This document shows positions 1-13,982 of a stretch of 64,000 nt of DNA, piece by piece. The DNA is from Dirofilaria immitis. Its lineage: Eukaryota > Nematoda > Chromadorea > Rhabditida > Onchocercidae. The stretch is taken from positions 372,001 to 436,000 of the forward strand of contig JAKNDB010000104.1 in assembly GCA_024305405.1 (NCBI GenBank). The letters are read 5' to 3'. Position 1 is the first letter of the stretch. The number at the start of each line of letters is the position of its first letter. The notes beneath the pieces were generated by a model that ran no database searches, was not told the DNA's origin, and worked only from the letters and a program-made list of their open reading frames with translations. The translations under genes and the position numbers were made by a program.

Positions 1-3000
1 GCAAATAATGCCAATGCGTATATATTAAAATATATTAAACGAATAGTATAGAATAATACAGAACAGATTTTCAATTAAATTAAACTTTGAGATTTTTAGA
101 AATTTTAGAGATATTTTGCAATTTTTAAATGCGCAAATGCGCTAATATCATAGCTTAAAGAGTTTATTAAATAATTATTATTCAGCAAATACGTAGAATT
201 AATTGACTTTCGAGAGTGATAAATTTTATAAAATTCACTTTTCAATGATACAGAAATTTATGAGGAAAACTTTACTATGTAACGATTTACTTATTATATT
301 AGGGAATTTCCCATCTAGGCTTCTTTCTCTCGCATACTTCCAGCATTCCTGGCTTGAAAATTCTGTAGTATGAAATCCTCATAGTCATAGCCAAGTAAAG
401 CAAATCACTTTAGATTTTTCATTTTCCTCATTCTTTTTTGAATTGTTGGAGTACTCTAAATTTAATAAATGGTTGCAAATATCATTTCTATTTCACTTTT
501 TTTTGTTCAAATGAAAAGTGAGCTAAGTCTCGACGAGAAAAATATTTCTCAACGAGAAAGCTATTCGAGGAAATGCCATGAAATATTTTCAGAAACGATA
601 ATAATAAGTACGAAGGGAGGTGAAGATAATTTTCAGAAATTTCGAGACAATCTATTCGATAACACGCTTAAATTTTGTTAGTTAAACTTTCAACTTATGA
701 ATAAATTTTTTGAAAAGTTCGAATTTTTAATATACAACAGTTGAAAAAGATTTTTCTAATTAATCTTATAACATCATAACAAATGACCGTATAAGCTCAA
801 ATTTAATATCACTTGTATCTTTCTACTGATAAGCAAAATTGTAGTTTATAAGCCAATGAAGAAAATAAATTTTTGCAAAAGTCTCGAAAATCCCGAAAAT
901 TTGAACCTAAAATTCAGTACTCTTCCTTAGCTTCTTGAATTTTTGGATCAAAGTTTTAGGAAAAATATATATTTCAGGAAAATTCGAGAATAGTATCTAT
1001 CAGATTTTATGGTACCGATGAAATGCAAATGCGGAATATTTTGCATCCCGAATGTCGCTCGAAATATTTATTTAACTACTTATTCATTTGCTAACAAATT
1101 TCTATTTATTAAAATGAATTCTAAAGGAATCAGTCAATAAAAGAAGAAATTTATACAGTCGTATAAGTAATCAATGTCTTTCACTCGATGATTGAATAGG
1201 AAATACGCAAATAATGAGAGCGAGAAATGTCATTTGTATTCGTAGTAAGAGGTATAGTTGAAGTAATTAAAACAAATAATTCTGTCAGGGATTTTTTTAA
1301 ACTTAAACAAATATCATCTCGAAATTCCGACTCTCACTCTCAACCGTATCCCGTAATTACTTTTATTTCCCGATCGTTTACAAAAACCTTTTCGTCCTTG
1401 TTAAATACATATCATTGGAGAAATGTTTTAAGAGAAAATAATTTTGATTATAAATAGTCAAATTTTAATTTATTATTTTATTTTCAACTGAAAGACGATT
1501 AATTCTCAAAACGTTAGTTCATTAATTTCAATTAGACAGCAAAAATAGAATAAGACAAGAAAATGATTAACTAGTAACAACAAATGGTCAAATTTTATAC
1601 TTACATTTTTTCTAAGAATTTTTAAATTTTGAAAAGTAATGATATGAAAATATATCAATCGGTCCGTATATTTCATGCTCGATTTATTAAGCTTTTACTG
1701 TATTTACAGGTGATATTCTCGAATTTGCTGATAGAAATTTTACGTTTTCTGATAACAATCATCATTCTCTTCTAAATTTCATTTTAGATTTATGCCTTAA
1801 TCTGTTTTACTCGACTTTTAAGTTTCTTCCAAACCTATTTAGCTTATTTTTTATGTCATATTAATCATAGATCAATTTATTCTATTGCTGTCAAGAATAA
1901 TTATTAATGAACAGAAAAAGAGACGTTGAAATATAAATGAAAAGAAATGCAAAATTGAAAAATATTTTGAACTAATTTCATTCTCTTCAATGCTTTCTAT
2001 CTAATCTTTTATTATTAATTTATCAAATTTATCAAATATATCAAAATATTTCACATGAATGAATAGAATAAATATATAAATCTATGATTATTCTATGATT
2101 TATTTAAACATCATTATCCTCTACTTAAAATGAACAGATTAGTTGAACAAAGGAAACTTTGGAAATCTCCATAATTGAAAGAAATTGATTACTTAAAATT
2201 CTTTTTCAAGTATGCAATATTTAAAAGTATACTTATCGATTAGATTTTATATTGATTAATTTATTATATCTAATTTTAGATTTTCAAATAATGCACAGCA
2301 TTTTTAAGCATTTGTAAAAGTTCCTTATATAGATATTGAAAAACAAAAGTTTTTGCTTCTTAATACAATGAATTAAGGATGACGTCTCTGGACATTATCT
2401 AAAATACTTATATTACTTTGCTTTGCTTCTGCTTTTCAATTTCTATATATGGCATAATGCCACACTTTGATACTATCATCTTTTATTGCTAATAAAAACA
2501 AGGAGATATGCAAATTGTTTTAGATAGGAATTTGGATGAAAACAAATTCGAAGCTAAAAGATAATACTTTTCTATCATCCAGTAAATTAGTATAAATTAA
2601 TTTAATTCATTTTAAAAGGCAAAACAATCCATATGATTTATTGGGAGCGGATTTAGAATGAATCATTTGTTTTTATGGATTGAATCGAAAATTTTTATAA
2701 ACCAAAATTTAAATATTAACACTTTTAAAAAATAAAAATACAAAAGTAAAAGAATCGTACGGTATCTTAATGAGATATACATTACTTTAAAGTAAAAGAA
2801 AAATAATACATAATTTTTCAAATATAAATTAGTCGATAACATTCCGGATGATAAGACTGATAAATAAAAATTAATCATTATGCAAATTTTATGATTCACT
2901 TTTCATAAATGCAGTACTGAAATATTTAAATCCTATATAATACCTTTGTTTCAGGAACCAGCAAATCCAGAATATTTAGTCATCAGTAAGTAACGGATAG

Positions 3001-5961
3001 AAATAAAAATTGATTCGATTTATTTCCGATTGAAATTTGAGGCGAATTTTTAGAAATTAGATTGATCTTTGCAAGAATATCAAATCAATTTCGCCTCTTT
3101 ATTAATTTAACATTTCTCTTTCTTTTTCTCCTTTTATTTGGAAATATCCCATTTATAGTTCTAGGTAGAAAATTGAAATAGCTGAAGATTCTATTATTGC
3201 TAGGCTTTATTATTCCTAGGCTTTATAGAAAAGTTTCAATTTTATATCAAATGAATAATCATTGGAAAGAATTCATGATATAAAGCAGCGCTGATAAGAA
3301 AAAATATCAAATCATATCGATTTTATATCAAATCATATCGATTTTATTGCTTTATATTTGCTGTTCGATTTTTTAAATTCCATTCATAAATGTTGCGAAA
3401 ATTTCAAAATATTGTAAAAAACATTTGTTGCTTTAATTTTCTAATAGCAGGAAAAAGGAAATGTTTTGAATGAATTACAACTTGGCAGCTAACGTTGTTA
3501 GTATGAATTAAAGAATGGATATAAAGATGAAGAAAATTGATCTGAACAAAGCGATAGATATATGATAAAGATGAAGAAAATTGATCTGAACAAAGCGATA
3601 GATATATGATAAAGATGAAGAAAATTGATCTGAACAAAGCGATAGATATATGATAAAGATGAAGAAAATTGATCTAAACAAATCAATAGATATATGATAA
3701 AGATGAAGAAAATTGATCTGAACAAAGCGATAGATATATGATAAAGATGAAGAAAATTGATCTGAACAAAGCGATAGATATATGATAAAGATGAAGAAAA
3801 TTGATCTGAACAAAGCGATAGATATATGATAAAGATGAAGAAAATTGATCTAAACAAATCAATAGATATATGATAAAGATGAAGAAAATTGATCTGAACA
3901 AAGCGATAGATATATGATAAAGATGAAGAAAATTGATCTGAACAAAGCGATAGATATATGATAAAGATGAAGAAAATTGATCTGAACAAAGCGATAGATA
4001 TATGATAAAGATGAAGAAAATTGATCTGAACAAAGCGATAGATATATGATAAAGATGAAGAAAATTGATCTGAACAAAGCGATAGGTATATGATAAAGAT
4101 GAAGAAAATTGATCTAAACAAATCAATAGATATATGATAAAGATGAAGAAAATTGATCTGAACAAAGCGATAGATATATGATAAAGATGAAGAAAATTGA
4201 TCTGAACAAAGCGATAGATATATGATAAAGATGAAGAAAATTGATCTGAACAAAGCGATAGATATATGATAAAGATGAAGAAAATTGATCTGAACAAAGC
4301 GATAGATATATGATAAAGATGAAGAAAATTGATCTAAACAAATCAATAGATATATGACGACAAATCACAGAATAATTTTAATTTTTCAACAAAATACGCT
4401 GTCATTATATATATGTTTTAAAAATTTTCATAATTCTATATGAATGAATATAAAGGTGAGGAGCAAAGGTTAAAACCATCCGATCGATAAATGAAAAGAT
4501 CAACGAATCACAGGATAGAATAATTTTAATTTTATCACTTGCAAGAATTTCAGCATACAAAACAATCTTATTAAAATAATCTAATTGTTAATATTTTATT
4601 CTAAATAAATAAAATTAGTCGCGCTGGTTGCATTCTGGTTATAATGATCACCTGAACAAGTTTATTTATATATGTTTCATGAAGAAATATCATTCATATT
4701 AAGTAGATGAAATAAACGATATCTTGTAGATATCAAGAAATGTGAATATCAAAGCTATGCCATATTCCTTAACTTTAATTAAGTCTAAAATATTTCGATT
4801 CGTTCTGAGTTATATTTCATATTTTTTTCTGCGGAGAAATAATTGATTTTTAAATTCATAGAAAGGAGAAAAGATTTGATTTAAATTAAACAATGTAAAG
4901 CATTATCAACATCCCAAACTTTGATTTAACGGTCCTCAATTTTTATATCTTTCAGTCAATCTGAACTATATTTCAATTAAGTTTGACTATCTTTCAATAG
5001 CAACAATTATTATAGTTTTAATCTGATATCAATGATCGTTTTTATGTGAAAAGATATCAATAGTTAGATAAGATAGGTAATCAATCCATTTAGCTGCTTT
5101 GTCTAACTTATATGCTAAAAATAAGAATGAATGATTCGAAAGTTGACAATATAACATAAACTGTTCATATTTTAAAGATAATTAAAGATGAAAACAAGCT
5201 GGTGTTTTGCCATTTCTATTAATACATTAATATACAATAAGTTGTATAGTGGCATGCACTGTTATTTCTATTATGCATTGATTCTGCTATGCACTTACAT
5301 ACAAGAAGACAAGATATCAATATCTTTGTAAAATCCATGAACAAAGTGATAAACTCATCCGACTACTACCCAAAAGACTCTTTCTCGCACTTCACCTCCG
5401 CTTAAGATTAACCACTAACTAAGGAAAAGATGGACAATATTATTTTCGTAGAAAGACAATGAAAGTGATACAGCAACCGGTAATGGGTATCATTGTTGGT
5501 TTAGTTTTTGCTGAATGCTTTCTCGATGTTGTCTAGCTTTTGTTGAATATTCTGTAGGTGTTAGCCTAGTTTCCTCCAAGTTTTCTTTTAATTTTTACTC
5601 AATATCCTATGAATTTCTTCGATTTTATTACTTACTATGCTAGATGAATCTCTTCAATCTCTATCGTCACAAGGATCGAAAATCATTCCTTTTTATTTTT
5701 GCTTTTATTTCTATTTGACTTTTGAAGCATGCACTCTTTATTTGGGCTTCATTGATCAGCTGCTGAATTTGAACGAAATAGCTTGGTCTTCTTGAAGGAA
5801 AAAATTTTGATATATTGTATTCTTTCTGGAAATCTCACAATAATGTTAAACGAAGTAATATTAAAATGAATGAATTATTTATAATTCATTTTATAAGAAT
5901 TTATATTCGTTAAAATTATATGGGATTTTTAGGTTTGCTGCACTTAATTTGCGTTCTAGCA
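1..5961. other. Gene-free AT-rich region upstream of SF3B2
   Basis: Apart from the 44-bp minisatellite I see no gene, RNA gene or mobile element. Open frames here are short, lack splice signals and have no recognisable protein content. The segment next to 5962 should hold the SF3B2 promoter. Confidence 0.6.
3523..4358. repeat. 44-bp minisatellite, 19 copies
   Basis: The unit starts AAAGATGAAGAAAATTGATC and repeats every 44 bases without a gap from 3523 to 4358. Most copies carry CTGAACAAAGCGATAG; copies 4, 8, 14 and 19 carry CTAAACAAATCAATAG instead. The plus strand is purine-rich. Because 44 is not a multiple of 3, all minus-strand frames stay open over several copies and give spurious repetitive hydrophobic frames; I do not accept them as genes. 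Confidence 0.97.
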
Positions 5962-8900
5962 ATGGCAGAAATTGAAATGACTGATGCATCGGAAGAAGAG
6001 CCACTACCCAATCTTACCAAAAAGAATTGAAGGTTAATTAATTAATCAAATTTTAGCGAAAGCAGTGTGAAACTATTTTGATCTTACATTGTCAGAACAG
6101 TTTTCAGTAGATATGTTTTCATGATCTCATTAAAGGAATCTTGTTTCGGACCGACTGAAGTAAATGGTAAAATTCTATAGGAAATTCAGTTACTCTCTTT
6201 ATCACTTTTATTCTTTTATTTTACTCTTCTTAGGAATTGGAACGAAGGAAAAACAAAAACAAGAAAAAGAAGGAATCGAAGAAGAAAAAGATTCTGAAAG
6301 CGACTAGTCTAGAAAACGGTGCTACGAATTCGGATTCAGGTTCAAATATTTCTTCATCCGCTTATCTATTACTGATATTTATAGCTGATATGTTGGTTCT
6401 TACCATAACCATCCATCTATGCTTCTATAAAATAAAATATAGAATTTAGGTATCGATAAAACTCCAGCAACGAGTGATGTTGATGACACTGTTGAAGTAA
6501 TTTATGTTGGAAAACCTCTAGAGCTGGATCCCAGTGATCCGAATTATCATTATTTCTCAAAAGTTTTCGAAAGTTTCAAGGTTTCCTTATCTCTTTATTT
6601 TGTTTACTCTGCATTGGTGATTCTAGCTGCGATACAATGATTTGATTGTAGTTTCTAATTTATTTCCTAAGACTTTTAGAATCGGAAAATGATCCCAACT
6701 AATGTATAATTTTTAAATGCTTGTGAGATCGATGGAAAAAAGATTTTTCGTTTTTAAGTTGATAGTTTCTAAATTACCATATTGTCATTATGGTCAGAAC
6801 AAAAAAACCTTTCATTGACCTGCAAATTAGAATATCCTTAAAAATAAAATAAATTTATAATAATAGTAATGTTTGTTTCTAAATTATACAGATTAGTGAG
6901 GAAGTAAAGAAGGAGGAAGCTGTTGAAAAGTTGAACCAGAAACGAAAAAGAAGAAATACCAACGAAGGCTTCCATTTCGGAAAAGATTTTGCAAGAAGAA
7001 ATGAGTGAGAAAAGGGTAATTGCTAAATGATTTCTCTTTCTCATCATCTTCTTTCAATACGAATTTGAGATGCTTGCACGGATATTATGAGATGTTTATA
7101 AGCATGTTTATTTCATGGATTTTTAATATGTGCTGTTCATCTAATAATTTGAATTATATTGCCGCATGTTCTGCTTCTAGCGCGAACAAGAAGAAGCCGG
7201 ACAGGCACAAACCTTGAGTAAAAGAAAACTTCGCCTATCAATGCAGCCAACTATTGCTGAACTGAAAGAGGTATTTAGAAGAACGTCTTTATTATTTCTA
7301 AAAATTGATCGTTTGTTTGATGAAATTGGGTTTCATTGTTTTCGACTATTTTCTCAACTTCATATTATTTCCGTTATTATTGTTATTTAAAAAGAAAAAG
7401 AACTTAATAATATTACGGATATATAAAAAAGTTATTACGTGAATAATAATCTCAGGTGACAACACGACCAGATGTAGTGGAATGGGCGGATGTCACTTCA
7501 CGCGATCCTCATCTCCTCGTTACGTTGAAAGCATACAGGAATACCGTACCTGTACCGCGACATTGGAATGCTAAGAGAAAATATCTGGCAGGCAAACGTG
7601 GTTTCGAAAGACCTCCGTTTGATTTACCCGATTTTATCAAGAGGACGGGCATAATGGAAATGCGTGAGACAATGTGGGAAAAAGTATGTTTTTTCATTCT
7701 GCTTTTGAATTTCTGAATGTTCTTTTAAAGTTGAGCAAATTTTTACTGTTAAGTCACATTAATTCTGCAGGATTATGAATCTCAAGCGATGAAAATGGAG
7801 GATTGATAATTTTCTTTCTGCAATGTGGAACTAAAACGATGTGTTGTGTCGTGCATAAAATTTGTTTTATTTTAGCATTCGTTTATTTAGGAAGATGCCC
7901 AGTCGTTAAAATCGAAGATGCGTGAACGTGCAAGACCAAAGCTTGGTCGTATTGATATTGATTATCAAAAACTGCATGATGCTTTTTCAAATGGCAAACA
8001 AAACCTGTAATGACTCAAATGGGTGAACTATACTATGAAGGTAAAGAACTAGAAACAGTCATGCGTGAAAAGAAACCGGGTGAATTGACGGATGAATTGC
8101 GAGTGGCGTTAGGAATGCCTGTTGGACCCGTGAGTATTATTCTGTATTCATGATAACAAACCGGATATTTAATTAATTATCTAGTAATATTTCTTTCATT
8201 TCAGAACGCGCACAAATTTCCCCTCCATGGTTGATTGCAATGCAGCGATATGGACCACCACCATCATATCCGAATCTGAAAATACCAGGATTGAATTGTC
8301 CCATTCCGGAAGGATGTGCATTTGGTTATCATGCTGGTGGATGGGGCAAACCTCCAGTCGATGAAATGGGCAAACCACTGTATGGCGATGTGTTCGGCCT
8401 TGAGGTTGTAAATTGATATGTTAAATTAGATTTGAGAATTTTTTTGAAAATTGCACTACTCTTATTTTTAGAAGTTTTTAAGTCTAACAAACCTTTAAAT
8501 TCAGCATCATGTTGATAACCTGGACGAATATTCAATGTAGCAATTAAATGGAATAAATTGATAGATAGAATCATCAGTCTCTTTCATTAAGAAACTGATG
8601 ATTTTATCTATCAATTTATTCCATTTAATTCATTTGTTATGTCTTGCAAGACAATTCATTTGACATGAGGTTTTCATGTTGTTTTATCATAGTCTGTTTA
8701 GCTGTTGCCGTTCTTATTCTAGATCTTGACTTTTTCTTTCTTCGAGGAATGTAAGGTTAAAATCGGTTTTATATAATTAGCTTATATATAACCAAGCTTC
8801 ACTGATTTTATTTTTATGCATATGACAGGAAGGATATTGAAGGAAAGTGCAAAATTCTTCGGATGATATACTTTTGAATTAGAAAATCAAGAAGTTATAT

Positions 8901-10343
8901 TACATCTATATATGAAAATGACCATTTGCTTAGTAATTCACTGTTGTTCACTGTTTAACATATCTATTATATTTAGCATTTACTACGGTGTCTTTTTAAA
9001 CATGCAATTGGCTTCATTTTTAGTTGGCTTCATTGCATTATTATTTTTTAGGTTCCAACACTACCAGAATTGGATGACGAATCACGAATAGAACGACGAC
9101 ACTGGGGTGAAATAGGTAGTGATGAGGATTCTAGTGAAGAAAGTGAAGAAGAGGAAGAAGGTGAAGGTGGTGCGGTCGAAGCAGGCTTTATTACTCCAGC
9201 TACTACCGAAGGGTTAGTTCGACTTGTGACTCAACAGTTAAGAATAGACTTTAGTAACAAAATAGTTTAATGGAATGTAAGACTTTTCAAAAGGTTTGTG
9301 CTTTTGTTATATTACTTTAATGAAGAAACAGTTATTTTGTTGGAATTGCATTACTTTATTCTCCAAGTTATCTTAGTAATTCAATAAAATTATAGGTTTA
9401 TGATTTTTTTTTAGTTTTGCAACGCCATCAGGAATGACTTCTGGTGTTCTAACTGGTGTTGAAACTCCGGACACTATTGAATTACGAAAGGGAAAGCGGA
9501 TAGAAGACAGGTTTTTTTAGTTTCAAGTATTTTTATACTTTCTGGAACGAACAGATGTTGAGCTCGAGTAAAATGCAAGAATATGATAGTTCCACAGGAA
9601 ATTAATGCTTGAAATATTGTTTTATGTTGACTTACTCTTATGAAGAGTAAGTTCTGCGATTGACTATTTTCCTTTAGTTTAGTAAGTTAAAAATCTAACT
9701 AAGAAGTTGAAAATTATAAATTAAAGTAGAACTTTAGCAGCACAACAGGTGGTGAGACTCCCGCACCAACACTCTACACTGTGCTTCAAGAACGTAAAAT
9801 TGATCGTATCGCAGGGCAAATGATGGCCAGCACTCATGTTTATGATTTATCAGTAAGTGTTTTATTCATGAGCTTTTTATTTTTGTTTTGATCTTTATTT
9901 TGTTGTTCTAGGTATTTATTTGGGAAGACTATTTTACAACTTCTAAATTTGGTTGCTGGAATTCGGATATGATATGGATAAAATTTCTATTATCTTATGC
10001 TTTTTAGAAAAAACCAACTCCAGCCCCAGCAGCACAAGGAGTGGACGCTGGAGTGGAAGTATCCCTGAATCCAGAAGATCTTGATCTAGCTGATCAAAAG
10101 GTCTAGAAAGAAGTATGAAGAACAACTGCGGAAGCAAACTCGTGGACGGCAGGATGATGATGAAGATTTCTCAGATATGGTGGCCGAACATTCCGCTAAA
10201 CAGAACGTTAGCTTTACAGCTTTTTGTTTTTCTTTTCATCACTTATTCTACTTTAATCTTAATTGTTTAAGCGTAAAAGAAAGGTACAAGAACAAAAGAA
10301 ATCAACGCAGCAACAGAAGAAGTATAAAGATTTCAAATTTTGA
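5962..10343 (+). CDS. SF3B2: Splicing factor 3B subunit 2 (SAP145/CUS1 family)
   Basis: Core subunit of the SF3b complex of U2 snRNP, which helps hold U2 on the branch site in the nucleus. I assemble 13 exons: 5962-6032, 6234-6339, 6450-6580, 6892-7015, 7181-7270, 7456-7683, 7891-8129, 8205-8404, 9052-9212, 9415-9510, 9738-9852, 10008-10206, 10272-10343, about 610 residues, close to the size I recall for nematode orthologues. Family landmarks: Lys-rich N-terminus, RPDVVEWADVTSRDPHLLV, VPVPRHWNAKRKYL, KPPVDEMGKPLYGDVFG, an acidic tract, then GFITPA and ETPAPTLYTVLQE, and a C-terminus ending YKDFKF. The start ATG lies two bases after an acceptor (ttctag), which suits trans-splicing. Single-base frame breaks occur near 6019-6023 (A run), 6940-6950, 7983-7987 (T run), 8220-8223 (C run) and about 10100. 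A possible small exon at 7772 would introduce a stop and is skipped. A polyadenylation signal AATAAA lies at 10686. Confidence 0.93.
8542..8630. repeat. Near-perfect 37-bp inverted repeat (foldback) in an SF3B2 intron
   Basis: The left arm 8542-8578 and right arm 8594-8630 are reverse complements with one mismatch, around a 15-base spacer. It sits inside intron 8 of SF3B2 (8405-9051). It would form a very stable hairpin in DNA or in the pre-mRNA. It could be a small foldback or MITE-like element, or a local foldback assembly artefact. Confidence 0.85.
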
Positions 10344-11995
10344 AGTAACATCGCAATGCTTTTTATTTTTACTGCTGTTGTTTTGTAATCAGAGTTCTTC
10401 AGACTAAGGAGAAAAATTAAGGATAAGGTTTGAACATCAGACTTCACTTTTTAACAATCAGTGTAAACGATAATCGGTAGTCTTTCCTCAAAGTGAAGCA
10501 GATGATCAATGTTTCTGTTAAGTTTTGTCGAAAGACTTATCTCAGTTTGGAACGTAATGAATTAAGTGGATGTAGAAAATTTCCATCTTCCAAATAAGAT
10601 AAGAGATTCAGTTCCATAAGCATCTTGATTTAATTCGATAATTTTTGCATTTTTACCGCATGAACTTGTATATTTCTACTTTTTCAATAAATATAAATGG
10701 GAGGATGTAAGCTAAAAATTATCAAGTAACATAAATTCAATAGTACAAGTTATTCAGTTGGTCGAGTAACCATAGCAACTAATGAATGATTGGTATGAAC
10801 AGTGGATTTACCAAACACGTTTTAGCATAGTTAAAATTATATTTCATTCAAGCGAGCAGCGGTTTTTCGTAATATACATATAGCAGGAATGTGAGATTAT
10901 TTTTTTTTAATGAATTAAATCTTTTTCATTCTCTTTCAACAAAGATTGCAAGTAATTTATATGAATGAAAATGAGAGCAGATACGTTACACACTTCTAAC
11001 TAATTCATCAGAGATTGCAATGGACGAAGTATTGATGGGATGAATTTAGTATTTGTTTCGACAATTACACAGTGCGGAACGTTTGCTTGACTTTATCGAG
11101 ACATTTTTATTTCCAAATTGTTCCGAAAAAAATACTTAGTGGATTCCTCATAAGTGTCATGCCTATCAACCATTCACTGAATGACCTAACATGCATCGCT
11201 TTCTTAGTTTAAAAACATCTATCGGACTAAGAAAACAATACCTTCTCTGAAGATCGGTGATACTATATTAAAATACAGAAAGTAAATAAAAGATAAAGGT
11301 AAAAAGGCAAAACAAGAAAAAAAGGGGACAAATCAGACAAGCGAGTTTTATCGTCATTATTGTTTGCCTGGCCTAACGTATATTTAGATGTTTGGGAATT
11401 TTTTTCCTGAATCATAAATCCGAAAAAAAAACCATTTTTTAATTTACTTTGTCGAATTCACGTCGGTATTTTCAATAGTTTGGAAATAGATTTTTATCAA
11501 CAATATGTTCAGCATTCATAATCAAAAGCAAAATATTCTATAAATTGTATACAATAATTTGTGTTTAAATTTGCTATTATTTCATTTCGAAATAGTCAAA
11601 GGATCAAGGAAATCCTCAAATTTCTCTATTAACGCAAGTCAAATATACTTGTATGAATGACAGTTACAAAGCAGCATTTTTAACTATGCATTTGATGTCG
11701 CAAAAGGATGCAAAAGAAGAAATAAATGGTTGTCTCGCTAATATAAGCATAATTACAACGAAGTGAGATTAAACTGCATTTGATTCATTGACTGAGGAAT
11801 TTGCAGAAGCGCATTTAATTGATTAAGGCTCAGAACTCTTTTAGTTACGCTATTATTATTGCATGAATAGACTTTCTATGAAATGAAATAAACATGTACT
11901 GCGTGTATATTTCTTAATGTCATTTTCATCTAAGCCAGAAATTTAGCGAACCTTTATGGATAGCGCAATGAACAACTACATGGAAAAATACGAGA
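10344..11995. other. Intergenic space between convergent SF3B2 and VPS72
   Basis: Holds the 3' untranslated ends of both genes. AATAAA at 10686 suits SF3B2. Nothing else is recognised. Confidence 0.6.
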
Positions 11996-13939
11996 TCAAT
12001 GCTTCTTGGAAAGCCATAATTTTACCGCTGGATTATTAGGCATACTTTTCAAATATTCTGCGTATTTTTCTCGAATAAGCTTAAATGCCTCAGGCGTTGC
12101 AAATGGCAAGCCAGTTAATGGGTCGCGATATTTTGCAGGACGTGATGTCACGCAACAAAGGAGCTTCACCTGAAATGTTATCACAGAAATACTTGTAAAA
12201 CGACACTAGTATATAATAAAAGATGAAACTAATAAATCGTAGTATCTTACTGGCAACTAAATCTACTGTCTTCTAATCATGAGAATTTACTATGATTGAC
12301 AGGGATGATGAATTACTCCAATTCACTAACTTTAGCTAAGAAAATATAAACTTAGATTTTTTAGAACTGAATAGTAAGCATTGAACGATAATTTCTTTCT
12401 TTGTATCATATTAGGGTACAGGCTAACTATTTTAAGATAAGTGGGGATACGACAATATATAAAAATTGAAAATTTCAACAGATAGCAAAAATTTACCACT
12501 CTTTCTGGTTTTCCAAATTTTTTGATATCTGGGACAACCATCCATTTGCCATCTGGGCCATCCACAGTGCTAATGTAAGGTGGTTTCAATTTCCGGATAA
12601 CATTTGTTTTTTCACGTCTCTTCTTTTTTCCAGTTCAAACTGTTCATATTTCTTTAACGATGCAACATTTTTTCGTTCTGTTTCCTTGGCTTCTTCTAAA
12701 TATTGTGCCTAGAACAAAAGAGTGACAAAATAAAGCTGCAGTGGACATTTCGATTTCTAATTAATGAAAGCTCTTTTTAATGATCCTAAATATAGATCTT
12801 ACAGTGAAATAATGAAAGAATGAAACGAAATATACCTGAGTTTCCGGACTGACAGTATTGGCAGCTGCAGTAAGACAACCCATTCGTGCCATTACCCATT
12901 TCTTATTTTTTTCTAGCAAAGCTTTTTTCGAAGTGTTACCATCTATTTTCGGTTCCTAAAAAAAAATTGAGGAGAATGACCACAATACTTTAGTAATATT
13001 TATCATAAATCTGTTTACTTTATAATCAATTTTTTCGTTTCCGGCGTTTGGGCTCTTCCTCTACATCACTAATTGGTTCGTCCTCCTCTTCAGGTCGGTC
13101 GAAATCAGAATCCACTTCATCATGATCTGATTCTACTGGTGATTCGAATGCATCATCGACATCATCCTAAAAAGGATTCAAGAATGATACAGTAGCTAAG
13201 CGGAAAAGATGGCTCCATTAGTAAACAGAATTCGAATAAAACTTAGCATTCCAAGAAACTACGAGACTAATTACTGTTTCGAAGACTTCAAAGAAATTAT
13301 CCTAATCAATTGATGTTCCAGTCAAAAATTATGAATCTGAGTTCACAATAAGTGAATTAACTAGTTTTTTCTCGAAAATTCAATTGGATGGAAAATTATA
13401 TCCTTTCGGATTTTTAAAGAAACATAATTAAGCGTCAATAGCGATCTTTTCACCATTTCACTGATATTTAAAGGCTACCTCAAGAAATCTACCATCATAA
13501 GTGTTCTTGTAAAATTCATCTTCTTGCTCCGCAGATTCCAACAATTGTGCCATCTTATTACCAGCGTTGGGACGTTTTTCACGAGTAATAACCATAAGTT
13601 CAACATTTTCTTCTTCGTCGCTGCTGATTCCACTTCTATACAATATTTCATTTAGATTTATTCAGTGATAAAAGATATAGACTTCGAAATGCTAAAGTAA
13701 TTTTGAGAAAATTATCTATTGTATCATTTGTCTGATAAATTATGTCTAAAACAATATAATTTGAACCAAAAAAAGAAAAATTTACGAAAAATCAGATTGC
13801 TATCTTTCGAAGAACTTTTATCTCACTCCATAAAACAATATTTTCCATTTTTCGTGATAAATCCTGAAATTCAGAGCCTTCTAATATGAAAAATACGAGA
13901 ATACTTACTCATCATCATCATCACCATCATCACCTCCAC

Positions 13940-13973
<34 letters not shown>

Positions 13974-13982
13974 GACTTCCAT
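11996..13982 (-). CDS. VPS72: YL1/VPS72 nuclear protein, histone-variant exchange complex subunit
   Basis: YL1 family proteins bind H2A.Z-H2B and belong to the SRCAP/TIP60-type remodelling complexes in the nucleus. Exons on the minus strand, in transcript order: 13982-13909, 13635-13479, 13166-13019, 12955-12836, 12708-12497, 12169-11996; about 294 residues from the ATG at 13982. The YL1 N-terminal signature is NAGNKMAQLL followed by DEFYKNTY, then the acidic EVDSDFDRPEEEDEPISD, a basic RRKRK and YKEP. The C-terminal YL1 domain reads CVTSRPAKYRDPLTGLPFAT and ends in SKKH. The first exon encodes an Asp tract from a GAT microsatellite. Its reading frame stays open upstream, so the true start could lie higher; a good acceptor (tttccag) at 14065 is followed by an in-frame stop unless one base is wrong. 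Frame breaks occur at 13030-13035 and 12624-12629, both homopolymers. Convergent with SF3B2. Confidence 0.9.
13911..13975. repeat. GAT/ATC trinucleotide tract encoding poly-Asp in VPS72
   Basis: An imperfect (ATC)n run on the plus strand, interrupted near 13930-13940. On the minus strand it reads as a run of 11 Asp, then Gly and Asp, in the first VPS72 exon. The same bases read on the plus strand give a spurious His-rich frame. The length may vary between individuals. Confidence 0.8.

Noticed and set aside
3404..4368. Several long repetitive minus-strand open frames over the minisatellite
   Set aside because: They are the same 44-bp unit read in all three frames; open only because the unit lacks minus-strand stop codons, with no start context or splice signals.
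7772..7806. Possible small SF3B2 exon starting DYESQAMKMED
   Set aside because: It ends in an in-frame stop, while direct joining of 7683 to 7891 restores the conserved family sequence.
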